From Patescibacteria group bacterium (lineage in GTDB: Bacteria > Patescibacteriota > Minisyncoccia > Moranbacterales > UBA1568): a stretch of DNA of 5,352 bases. The translations under genes and the position numbers were made by a program. The notes below the pieces were generated by a model. The model worked only from the letters and a program-made list of their open reading frames with translations. It was not told where the DNA came from and ran no database searches. Of the stretch, positions 1-5,155 are shown in pieces. Location: assembly GCA_030917745.1 (NCBI GenBank), contig JAUPUC010000023.1, forward strand, positions 1 through 5,352. The letters run 5' to 3'. Within the stretch, counting starts at the first letter, position 1, and every line of letters begins with the position of its first letter.

Positions 1-1
1 T

Positions 2-196
2 ACATCCAATGTCGATTATGGAGCGATTGCTGGTGTTACACAGAGTTGCGGAGCAACCGGCACAGGAATATTCACAGTACCAGTCACGAACATCAAAGCA
101 TTCACAGCGACAGCTGCTGGAGGTTGTACTGTCAATATCACGAACACGGGTATTTTTGTTGGTGCGGTCCCATTCACCGGTGCAAGTTGCCCATAA
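2..196 (+). CDS. C-terminal end of an unknown secreted or surface protein (5' end outside window)
   Basis: Frame 2 is open from the window edge to a TAA at 194-196 and gives 64 residues with no start needed. The peptide is rich in Ala, Gly, Thr, Val and Ile, has only two charged residues (D5, K32) and has three cysteines at positions 16, 42 and 63, the last one residue from the end. Segments such as GGCTVNITNTG and VPFTGASCP look like beta-strand extracellular protein. Low charge, small residues and a near-terminal cysteine that could form a disulfide would fit a type IV pilin/pseudopilin or another exported surface protein, but the diagnostic N-terminus lies outside the window, so function is not assigned. 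An intrinsic terminator 41 bases downstream supports a real gene end. The overlapping frames 1 and 3 give Arg/His/Ser-rich nonsense-like peptides, and both run into or past that terminator. Confidence 0.7.
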   Translation, partial: TSNVDYGAIAGVTQSCGATGTGIFTVPVTNIKAFTATAAGGCTVNITNTGIFVGAVPFTGASCP

Positions 197-210
197 TATT
201 GCGTGGGAAT

Positions 211-235
211 ATAAGAGAAGACAGTTTACTCTTAT
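211..235 (+). repeat. Inverted repeat just upstream of the terminator
   Basis: ATAAGAG at 211-217 is exactly complementary to CTCTTAT at 229-235, with an 11-base loop. It stands directly before the terminator stem and may form a second 3'-end hairpin on the same transcript. It is short and AT-rich, so it could be chance. Confidence 0.3.
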
Positions 236-236
236 C

Positions 237-267
237 AAAAAAAGCAGACACGGTGTCTGCTTTTTTT
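237..267 (+). terminator. Rho-independent terminator, potentially bidirectional
   Basis: A perfect inverted repeat, GCAGACAC at 244-251 and GTGTCTGC at 253-260, can fold with a 3-5 base loop around CGG. It is preceded by seven A and followed by seven T (261-267). The symmetrical A/T flanks mean it could act on either strand. It ends the gene whose stop codon is at 194-196 and insulates the rpmF operon from it. Confidence 0.93.
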
Positions 268-349
268 GATTTCTTACCTCATAAAACTCGCAGGGTTGTC
301 TGAATTGGCTGAATATATTATAGACGATACTTGGTCTCAGATTTTGAAG

Positions 350-378
350 ACAATCAAAATGAGAGAGTATTTGATTGT
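350..378. repeat. 9-bp perfect inverted repeat in the rpmF upstream region
   Basis: ACAATCAAA at 350-358 is the exact reverse complement of TTTGATTGT at 370-378, separated by 11 bases. It sits in the 260-base non-coding stretch 268-527. Centre-to-centre spacing of about 20 bp (two helical turns) would suit a dimeric DNA-binding protein; alternatively it is an RNA hairpin. A palindrome, ATACGTAT, lies just downstream at 384-391. No T-run follows, so it is not a terminator. Apart from this, the promoter listed at 455-483 and a few weak AT-rich -10-like strings near 314-323, I see no gene or RNA in 268-527. Confidence 0.4.
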
Positions 379-454
379 TCTGAATACGTATCAGCCCATA
401 ACAGGAGCGAGTGAATCCGACTGGTGACCATGAATGATTGGCATATCCCTGGTC

Positions 455-483
455 TTGCCAAATAGAAAAAAGAGTGTTAGGGT
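455..483 (+). promoter_or_regulatory. Probable sigma-70-type promoter for the rpmF-nusB-rnc operon
   Basis: TTGCCA at 455-460 matches the -35 consensus at five of six positions. After a 17-base spacer comes TAGGGT (478-483), a weak -10 matching three of six, but preceded by TG one base upstream (TGtTAGGGT), the extended -10 arrangement that compensates for a poor hexamer. Transcription would start near 490, giving a leader of about 38 bases before rpmF. Confidence 0.4.
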
Positions 484-527
484 GGAAATAATACATGGTG
501 ACGTAAACGATTAAACGGACTATTCCT

Positions 528-734
528 ATGGCCCTTCCAAAGCAGAGACATACTCATTATCGTCGTGATCGAGCCCGAAAGGAGCTTGAATTGACTCCTA
601 TTCAGACGAAAAAGTGCACGCAGTGCAGCTCACCAACTCTTTCTCATCGGGTGTGCCCAACTTGCGGTACCTACAAGGGACGTGTCGTGATTGATACGAC
701 TCCGAAGCGTAAAACTGCTCTCGCGAAAGTATAA
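528..734 (+). CDS. rpmF: 50S ribosomal protein L32
   Basis: This 68-residue protein is a small structural component of the large ribosomal subunit. The N-terminus MALPKQRHTHYRRDRAR is the standard L32 opening (consensus MAVPKRRxS), rich in Lys/Arg for rRNA binding. Two CxxC pairs, C30/C33 and C43/C46, form the zinc-ribbon of the zinc-binding form of L32, with CPTCGTYKGR as the usual second knuckle and following strand. Length is slightly above the usual 56-60 residues. The start is fixed by family similarity; no clear Shine-Dalgarno precedes it (the eight bases before ATG are pyrimidine-rich). It is the first gene of a likely operon with nusB, which begins 41 bases after its stop, and rnc. 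Confidence 0.96.
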   Translation: MALPKQRHTHYRRDRARKELELTPIQTKKCTQCSSPTLSHRVCPTCGTYKGRVVIDTTPKRKTALAKV

Positions 735-775
735 TTTGCAAAAATTCAGTCTCATAGTCCTTCAAAATCAAAACC

Positions 776-1342
776 ATGGCCAACAGACATCTTCAGCGTT
801 CAGTCGCAATGCAATCCCTTTTTGAATGGGATTTCCAGGGTCAGCACGATGATCAGTCGATGAATATTCTGAACCGAAATATCGCCGAATTTGCCCCAGG
901 AATTGACGAAACGATTTTTGCGAAACATTTGATAGAAGGCATACTACGGGAACGCAAAACCATTGATTCATTGATTGAAAAATGTGCTCCGGAGTGGCCG
1001 CTTGAGCAAGTGACAGTGGTGGATCGTAATATCCTCCGATTGGGTATTTACGAACTCATGTTCGGGAATTACGACGAAGTGCCACCCAAAGTAGCTATCA
1101 ACGAATCTATCGAACTCGCGAAGTCATTTGGGAGTGATGCGAGTCCCCGTTTTGTGAACGGTGTGTTGGGTACTATTTATCGTGAGATGGGTGAGCCTCT
1201 CAAGAATGACGTTTCTGAGAATCATGCTCACTTCAAACAACGCAAAGAAGAGAAGGCGCTCAATGGTGATGGGCCTGTCCTGTCAGAAGAAGATGATATG
1301 ACTGACGAAGCACAGATAGAGGAGGCTGAAAAGCAAGCATAA
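776..1342 (+). CDS. nusB: Transcription antitermination factor NusB with an acidic C-terminal extension
   Basis: NusB binds boxA RNA together with ribosomal protein S10 and takes part in antitermination on rRNA operons. The 188-residue product contains the all-helical NusB domain at about residues 3-138: the N-terminal R4/R8 helix with [10 protein letters not shown], the central [12 protein letters not shown] segment (83-94), and the signature [17 protein letters not shown] (103-119) followed by FVNGVLGTI (126-134). Family members are usually near 130-150 residues; this one adds a tail of roughly 50 residues (139-188), first mixed-charge, then strongly acidic ([15 protein letters not shown]) and probably disordered. 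The start is the ATG giving MANRHLQR; the preceding bases are CA-rich and show no Shine-Dalgarno. It lies between rpmF and rnc, with 56 bases before rnc and no terminator, fitting one operon for ribosome and RNA processing. Confidence 0.95.
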   Translation: MANRHLQRSVAMQSLFEWDFQGQHDDQSMNILNRNIAEFAPGIDETIFAKHLIEGILRERKTIDSLIEKCAPEWPLEQVTVVDRNILRLGIYELMFGNYDEVPPKVAINESIELAKSFGSDASPRFVNGVLGTIYREMGEPLKNDVSENHAHFKQRKEEKALNGDGPVLSEEDDMTDEAQIEEAEKQA

Positions 1343-1398
1343 GAAAGGGAGTGTAATTTTTCGTTCGAAATACGGACACGAAGCGGCAAAAGAGGTGT

Positions 1399-2085
1399 AT
1401 GTTTGATGTAGCAACTTTCGAGAAGCGACTCAATATTTGCGTGAAAAATAAAGCTTTTTTTCAAGAAGCCTTGATTCATCGTTCTTATTTAAATGAACAT
1501 CGCGGGTGTACTTCTCCGCATAATGAACGTCTCGAGTTTCTTGGGGATGCGGTATTGGAATTGGTGGTGACGGAGAATCTCTTCCATGGTTATGATCGTC
1601 CAGAGGGAGAGATGACTGCTTGGCGAGCAGCACTAGTGAACGGTGATATGCTCGCCGCTATCGGGAAAGAACTTGGGATTGAGGATTTTTTGTTGATGAG
1701 TCGTGGTGAGGCCAAGGACACGGGGCGAGCACGACAGTATATTGTCGCTAATGCCATGGAGGCCATTATCGGGGCGCTCTATTTGGATCAGGGTTATACA
1801 GCCGCCCAGGAATTCATCGCGGCACATATTCTGTCACATCTGCCAGAGGTACTCGATCAGAAATTGTACGCTGATGCTAAAAGTTTTTTTCAGGAAAAAG
1901 CTCAAGAACATTTTGGAGTCACGCCAACCTATCGAGTGATCAAAGAATGGGGACCGGATCATGATCGGCATTTTATCGCCGGAGTTTTTGTGGGAGAAGA
2001 GCTGATTGCAGAAGGAGAAGGTGTTTCAAAACAAGAAGCCCAGCGTGCTGCTGCCAAGCAGGCCTTGCAAAATAAGGGCTGGTAG
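1399..2085 (+). CDS. rnc: Ribonuclease III
   Basis: Double-strand-specific endoribonuclease that processes rRNA precursors and other structured RNAs. The 228-residue length is typical. Residues 1-150 form the catalytic domain with signature HNERLEFLGDAVLE; metal-binding/catalytic positions visible are E43, E46, D50 and E121. The position matching E. coli D114 is Asn here (N118 in VANAMEAIIGALYLD). Residues about 158-226 form the double-stranded-RNA-binding domain, with GPDHDRHF (185-192) and SKQEAQRAAAKQAL (210-223). The start ATG has an AGAGG motif at 1391-1395 only three bases upstream, closer than optimal; no better in-frame start is seen. It is the last gene of the rpmF-nusB-rnc group and is followed by a terminator at 2121-2146. 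A promoter for the next interval overlaps its final codons. Confidence 0.97.
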   Translation: MFDVATFEKRLNICVKNKAFFQEALIHRSYLNEHRGCTSPHNERLEFLGDAVLELVVTENLFHGYDRPEGEMTAWRAALVNGDMLAAIGKELGIEDFLLMSRGEAKDTGRARQYIVANAMEAIIGALYLDQGYTAAQEFIAAHILSHLPEVLDQKLYADAKSFFQEKAQEHFGVTPTYRVIKEWGPDHDRHFIAGVFVGEELIAEGEGVSKQEAQRAAAKQALQNKGW

Positions 2086-2093
2086 TGTATAAT
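2065..2093 (+). promoter_or_regulatory. Probable sigma-70-type promoter overlapping the end of rnc
   Basis: A perfect TATAAT at 2088-2093 lies 17 bases after TTGCAA (2065-2070), a four-of-six match to the -35 consensus. The -35 and most of the spacer are inside the last codons of rnc; the -10 begins two bases past the stop codon. Predicted start is near 2100, so the transcript would enter the leader at 2121-2172 and the small ORFs beyond. Confidence 0.6.
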
Positions 2094-2120
2094 ATAGAAA
2101 GTACCTGAAGTTTTTTAACC

Positions 2121-2146
2121 GGCCTTTTGAATAAAAAGGTCTTTTT
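2121..2146 (+). terminator. Intrinsic terminator after rnc (possible attenuator for the small ORFs)
   Basis: GGCCTTTT (2121-2128) pairs with AAAAGGTC (2134-2141), eight base pairs including one G-U, with a 5-base loop, followed at once by five T (2142-2146). It can end the rpmF-nusB-rnc transcript. Because a promoter lies just upstream at 2065-2093, it could also stop most of the new transcripts after about 45 bases. The stem is mostly A-U, so strength is moderate. Confidence 0.65.
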
Positions 2147-2175
2147 AGCTTTCAAAAGCTATTTATTGAAAGGAG
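2124..2175 (+). promoter_or_regulatory. Leader with competing hairpins and a sequestrable ribosome binding site
   Basis: Three alternative pairings overlap the terminator. CTTTTGAA (2124-2131) is complementary to TTCAAAAG (2151-2158), which would break the terminator's left arm. AGCTTT (2147-2152) pairs with AAAGCT (2155-2160) as a compact hairpin. CTTTCAA (2149-2155) pairs with TTGAAAG (2166-2172), which would bury the 5' part of the ribosome binding site AAAGGAG (2169-2175) of the ORF at 2181. These pairings are seen in the sequence; that they act as a switch is inference, and AT-rich sequence gives such pairings by chance. Confidence 0.3.
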
Positions 2176-2180
2176 CGGGA

Positions 2181-2246
2181 ATGCATCTGATTAATCGGTG
2201 GGCGCATCGGCGTCAGTCACAAGCGGGAGAGAGCCATGCTGCGTGA
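2181..2246 (+). CDS. 21-codon small ORF, possible leader peptide
   Basis: An ATG preceded by AAAGGAG (2169-2175), with AGGAG five bases before the start, opens a 21-residue frame beginning MHLINRWAHRRQ and ending GESHAA before TGA. This is one of the best Shine-Dalgarno sequences in the window. The peptide is basic in the middle and has no membrane segment or recognisable motif. Its last 11 bases overlap the start of the next ORF (2236), an arrangement typical of translational coupling. It could be a real micropeptide, a leader peptide that delivers ribosomes to the downstream gene, or chance; the ribosome binding site is the only positive evidence. Confidence 0.35.
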   Translation: MHLINRWAHRRQSQAGESHAA

Positions 2247-2400
2247 TCTGACACTCGTGCAGCTGTTGGAAAATGCCTGCACGGCTGGCATTTTGTTCAT
2301 TTTGATTGCGCTCATGTTCTATTTCATCTTGTGTGTCGTAGGTGATATCAAGACGGCGCGGACGAAACGGCGAGGCGCTTGGCGCGGTGGGTGTGATTGA
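2236..2400 (+). CDS. Small single-pass membrane protein, 54 residues, unrecognised
   Basis: The frame starts at ATG 2236 with GGAG six bases upstream (2226-2229) inside GGGAGAGAG, and stops at TGA 2398-2400. Residues 1-13 are a short polar/amphipathic lead-in, residues about 14-36 form one strong hydrophobic helix (AGILFILIALMFYFILCVV, with cysteines at 15 and 33), and residues 37-54 are a basic tail (KTARTKRRGAWRGG). By the positive-inside rule the C-terminus would face the cytoplasm. No family is recognised. It overlaps the 21-codon ORF by 11 bases and precedes a second small membrane ORF by 21 bases; the pair is bracketed by the promoter at 2065-2093 and the terminator at 2637-2673. The good ribosome binding site, the clean hydrophobic helix and the tandem context argue that it is real. 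Confidence 0.6.
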   Translation: MLRDLTLVQLLENACTAGILFILIALMFYFILCVVGDIKTARTKRRGAWRGGCD

Positions 2401-2421
2401 GACTTCACGGGGGAGTTTGGA

Positions 2422-2619
2422 ATGACGTATGTTCTCGCATTTCTTGGCATTGCCCGGGCAGCGGAAAACTTGCTCGTATTGGTTGCATTGCTCATCCTCA
2501 TAGGCATTGGTTTTTGGGCGGTGGCTATGTCCATCGGTATGGGGATACACTTTGCTTGTGGAGCGATATCGAATATCAGCCGACGCATTCGGCTTCGATA
2601 TCGGCAGCCGCAGAAGTGA
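2422..2619 (+). CDS. Small membrane protein, 65 residues, unrecognised
   Basis: This frame has GGAG (2412-2415, within GGGGGAG) six bases before ATG and ends at TGA 2617-2619. Residues 1-16 (MTYVLAFLGIARAAEN) may form an amphipathic helix, residues about 17-45 are a long hydrophobic stretch (LLVLVALLILIGIGFWAVAM and onward), and the last 15 residues are basic (SRRIRLRYRQPQK), predicting a cytoplasmic C-terminus. The layout, a short lead-in, one hydrophobic helix and a basic tail, matches the ORF just upstream, so the two may act together or be distant paralogues, though I see no clear residue-by-residue similarity. No known family is recognised. A strong terminator begins 17 bases after the stop, so the small-gene unit ends here and does not include smc. 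Confidence 0.65.
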   Translation: MTYVLAFLGIARAAENLLVLVALLILIGIGFWAVAMSIGMGIHFACGAISNISRRIRLRYRQPQK

Positions 2620-2636
2620 AATGAAGTGAAGCGGGG

Positions 2637-2673
2637 GAGGGTGGTACCAGTGGTGCCGCCCTCTATTTCTTTT
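2637..2673 (+). terminator. Strong intrinsic terminator after the small membrane ORFs
   Basis: GAGGGTGGTACC (2637-2648) pairs with GGTGCCGCCCTC (2652-2663) over 12 base pairs, two of them G-U, around a 3-base loop AGT. A T-rich tract, TATTTCTTTT, follows (2664-2673). It is the most GC-rich hairpin in the window and separates the small-ORF unit from smc. Confidence 0.88.
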
Positions 2674-2689
2674 CTCGGTTAAAATCGGA

Positions 2690-2695
2690 TATACT
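2690..2695 (+). promoter_or_regulatory. Candidate -10 element for smc
   Basis: TATACT matches the -10 consensus at five of six positions and lies just past the terminator, about 110 bases before smc. No convincing -35 is found 16-18 bases upstream (TTCTTT inside the terminator T-tract is the nearest), so this is weak. Because smc is cut off by a terminator, some promoter must lie in 2674-2800. Confidence 0.3.
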
Positions 2696-2709
2696 GAAGT
2701 CGTATCAAT

Positions 2710-2728
2710 CTCGCATGGCGAGTATTTT
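2710..2728 (+). repeat. Small hairpin in the smc leader
   Basis: CTCGC (2710-2714) pairs with GCGAG (2718-2722) around a 3-base loop, followed by TATTTT. The stem is short. It may be a weak pause or 5' stabilising hairpin; it is too weak to call a terminator. Confidence 0.3.
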
Positions 2729-2803
2729 GAGGTTATTCTGGTTTGTGAGAGAGAGACGAAATGAAGAGTGATGTGTTTTCCTTTTGAAATGTGAGCGTGG
2801 TAT

Positions 2804-5074
2804 ATGTATCTGAAGCGTCTCGAAATTTCTGGTTTCAAATCCTTCGCCAATAAGACGGTGCTGGATTTTTCATCTTCGTCGGAGGCTACTTTGGGGCGCG
2901 GGATTACAGCTATTGTAGGACCGAATGGTTCGGGTAAATCCAATATTGCCGATGCTATTCGTTTTGCTATCGGTGAGCAGTCTTCCAAAAACTTGCGGGG
3001 AAAAAAATCTGAAGATGTGATTTTTGCTGGTACTGAAGGAAAGTCGCGAATGGGCAGTGCGTCTGTCACCCTTCATTTTGATAATAGCGATCAGCGTATT
3101 CCGATTGAGTTCTCCGAAGTCTCTGTTACCCGAAAGATACATCGGAGTGGCGAAGGAGAATACTTTATCAACGGCAATAAGGTGAGATTACTGGATGTGG
3201 TTGACGTGTTGGCGAAGGCTGGGATTGGCAAAGAAAGCTATTGTGTTATTACGCAGGGAATGTCAGACGCGGTGCTTCTGGCTTCACCGCTCGAACGACG
3301 AGCCATTTTTGAGGATGCGGCCGGTGTGAAGCCATATCAGATTGAAAAAGAGCGTGCAATACGGAAGTTAGAAAGTACCCGGGAAAATTTGGTACGAGTG
3401 GATGCTCTGCTGGTTGAAATTGAACCGCATCTTCGGAATCTGAAGCGTCAAGCCGAGAAATCGTCACAGGGGAAAGATATCGCCTTACGACTCAAAGAAA
3501 AGCAGTTTCTCTTGTATGGTTTTTTGTGGCATCGGTTTCAAGAAGAGCGAGGTACGCTGGTACGCGATCGTGAGACTGCGGAACAGGTCATCGTAGATCT
3601 TGAAGAACGCTCCGTTCGTCTGCGTGGCGAGGTCGCCGCTGTGAGTGCGGCGCTTGAGGATCAAAAGGAAGAAGATATGTGGCAGAATGAGGTCCGTGTT
3701 TTCCATGCGGAGTTGAATACCCTCTTACGAACACGGAGCGTTATCGAAGGTAAGAGAGAGATTGAGATGGAACGGCGGCAAGAAAAGGAAGTTGTAAAGA
3801 CAATTCCGGTTGATTTGGCTTTCGTGAAACGTTCAGTTGAGAAAATCGGCGCGGATCAGGAGCAGCTTATTTCACGGATTCAGTCGGTAGAACAATTGGC
3901 AGATCTGCAGGATATTCGTGAGTTCGCGCAAGTGATTAAGCAGGAGCTTTTTGAGCTATCGGAAAAGGCGGGGGTCGGGAGTATTCGTGAGACGCATATC
4001 ATTGGTTTGAACGCCGAAGAAAAAGCGGCGAGCGATATACGACTCCAGTCTTTTGAGAGTGAGTTGTCGGCCACGCAGGAACGAATCGCCCAAGTGGAAA
4101 CTCTCATCAGAGAAAAAGAGCAGCTGATCGCTTCTCATCGTGAGGCGAATCGGGTGCAGCGGGAAACTTTCTTCGCGAAGGAAAAGGAATCTAGGGAGTG
4201 CGAACGAGCACTGCAGCAGCTCAAGGATAATTTTAATGAATTGAAGGTGCGCCTGGCACGAGTCGAGGTACGAGAAGAGGATTTGGTGACACTTGTTCGT
4301 GAAGAGTTGTCTATGCGACCAGAGGAAGTTGTGTATGATGGAGTCACCGAAATTGATCGTGAGCGACTCGAACGTGAAATTAGTCGGCTCAAAGTGGAGG
4401 TGGAGCACATTGGTACAATTGATCCCCTCATTGTTGATGAGTATGAAGAAACCGCGAAACGATTTGAATTTTTGACTCATGAATCAGCAGATCTCAAGCA
4501 GGCTCTCGAATCACTCCGTTCGGTAGTCAAAGAGATGGACAGTAAAATTGACCAGGCATTTGAGACAACGTTCAAAGAAATTAAACAGCGGTTTGCGCAG
4601 TATTTCACATTGATTTTTGGTGGAGGGAAGGCCGATATCACTCAAGTACGCATTGCGCTTCGACGTCGTGGCGAGGAAGAAGAAATGGGTGATACGCAAA
4701 CCAATGAAGAGGAACGCGATGGAGTCGGGATTGAGATTTTTGCCTGTCCTCCTGGAAAGAAAATCACGAATCTTTCTATGCTGTCGGGAGGAGAGCGTTC
4801 ATTGACATCGCTCGCGCTTCTTTTTGCCATTATTTCGCATAACCCGCCACCTTTTGCTGTGCTTGATGAAGTGGAGGCGGCGTTAGATGAAGCGAATTCT
4901 CGTCGTTTTAGTACTATGCTTCAAGAGCTTTCCGATCACACGCAGTTTATTGCTATCACTCACAATCGCGAGACCATGGCACGGGCCGGTCTTCTCTATG
5001 GTGTGACGATGCAGCGTGATGGTATCTCACAATTGCTTTCGATTCGTCTGGATCAAGTCGAAAAAGTGGAATAA
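2804..5074 (+). CDS. smc: Short, apparently hingeless SMC-family chromosome segregation ATPase
   Basis: SMC ATPases fold and segregate the chromosome, normally as hinge-joined dimers with the ScpA/ScpB kleisin complex. Head motifs are complete. N-terminal half: MYLKRLEISGFKSF opening, Walker A GPNGSGKS (39-46), and Q-loop ITQG with SPLERRAIFEDAAGV (149-175). C-terminal half: EYEETAKRFEFL (546-557), signature LSMLSGGERSLTSLALLFAI (657-676), Walker B with D688/E689 in VLDEVEAALDEAN, switch H720 in ITH, and LYGVTM (731-736). These match bacterial Smc, not RecN or Rad50. The protein has 756 residues against roughly 1150-1200 for the family. Coiled-coil arms span about 180-330 and 410-560; the part between (331-410) shows no hinge fold and no CxxC hook. 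An acidic loop, about 622-639, precedes the signature. The start is fixed by the conserved N-terminus; there is no Shine-Dalgarno. The frame is intact, so this is not an obvious pseudogene. Confidence 0.94.
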   Translation: MYLKRLEISGFKSFANKTVLDFSSSSEATLGRGITAIVGPNGSGKSNIADAIRFAIGEQSSKNLRGKKSEDVIFAGTEGKSRMGSASVTLHFDNSDQRIPIEFSEVSVTRKIHRSGEGEYFINGNKVRLLDVVDVLAKAGIGKESYCVITQGMSDAVLLASPLERRAIFEDAAGVKPYQIEKERAIRKLESTRENLVRVDALLVEIEPHLRNLKRQAEKSSQGKDIALRLKEKQFLLYGFLWHRFQEERGTLVRDRETAEQVIVDLEERSVRLRGEVAAVSAALEDQKEEDMWQNEVRVFHAELNTLLRTRSVIEGKREIEMERRQEKEVVKTIPVDLAFVKRSVEKIGADQEQLISRIQSVEQLADLQDIREFAQVIKQELFELSEKAGVGSIRETHIIGLNAEEKAASDIRLQSFESELSATQERIAQVETLIREKEQLIASHREANRVQRETFFAKEKESRECERALQQLKDNFNELKVRLARVEVREEDLVTLVREELSMRPEEVVYDGVTEIDRERLEREISRLKVEVEHIGTIDPLIVDEYEETAKRFEFLTHESADLKQALESLRSVVKEMDSKIDQAFETTFKEIKQRFAQYFTLIFGGGKADITQVRIALRRRGEEEEMGDTQTNEEERDGVGIEIFACPPGKKITNLSMLSGGERSLTSLALLFAIISHNPPPFAVLDEVEAALDEANSRRFSTMLQELSDHTQFIAITHNRETMARAGLLYGVTMQRDGISQLLSIRLDQVEKVE

Positions 5075-5085
5075 TTTGCTTCAGG

Positions 5086-5114
5086 TTGACAGCTTCTTTT
5101 AATTGCGCTACAGT
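5086..5114 (+). promoter_or_regulatory. Sigma-70-type promoter for rpsP
   Basis: A perfect TTGACA (5086-5091) is followed after 17 bases by TACAGT (5109-5114), a four-of-six match to TATAAT. Transcription would begin near 5121, giving a leader of about 35 bases before rpsP. It begins only 12 bases after the smc stop codon, and no terminator is seen between the two genes, so some read-through from smc is possible. Confidence 0.75.
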
Positions 5115-5155
5115 AAAGGCTGTATTTTGGGATAAGTCATGTTTGTACTGATGAT

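Noticed and set aside
9..303. Two overlapping plus-strand frames (9-269 and 46-303)
   Set aside because: The first ends just past the intrinsic terminator at 237-267 and the second runs through it. Their products are Arg/His/Ser-rich without motifs. The frame ending at 196 gives the plausible protein.
296..321. TTGTCT followed by TATTAT as a promoter
   Set aside because: The spacer is only 14 bases, too short for a normal sigma-70 promoter; better-spaced hexamers here are poor matches.
268..527. tRNA, riboswitch or CRISPR-like content in the gap before rpmF
   Set aside because: No cloverleaf with a TTCRA loop, no known riboswitch core and no repeated spacers were seen on reading.
2761..2787. 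Eight-codon ORF with a GA-rich stretch before it, in the smc leader, plus a start-stop ATGTGA at 2789-2794
   Set aside because: Too short to support, and the GAGAGAGAG is not a good SD at a fixed distance. It could be a leader peptide but nothing beyond chance is shown.
2191..3069. Long minus-strand ORF of 292 codons covering the rnc-smc gap and the start of smc
   Set aside because: It is antisense to the conserved SMC head-coding region and to both small membrane ORFs, has a low-complexity Pro/Ser/Arg/His-rich composition with no domain, and crosses the strong terminator stem at 2637-2663. It is most likely a shadow frame.
3794..4033. Interpretation of the SMC-like protein as Rad50/SbcC or RecN
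   Set aside because: The Q-loop, signature and Walker B contexts (ERRAIFEDAAGV, LSGGERSLTSLALLFAI, VLDEVEAALDEAN) are those of Smc, and there is no CxxC zinc hook.
3956..4480. Minus-strand ORF of 174 codons inside smc
   Set aside because: Fully antisense to the coiled-coil part of smc; the coil's codon pattern easily leaves the opposite strand open. No motif is visible.
2804..5074. smc as a pseudogene or frameshift product
   Set aside because: A single uninterrupted frame carries every ATPase motif on both sides of the centre, with coiled-coil sequence running continuously up to it; the shortness is in frame. An in-frame assembly deletion cannot be excluded from sequence alone.
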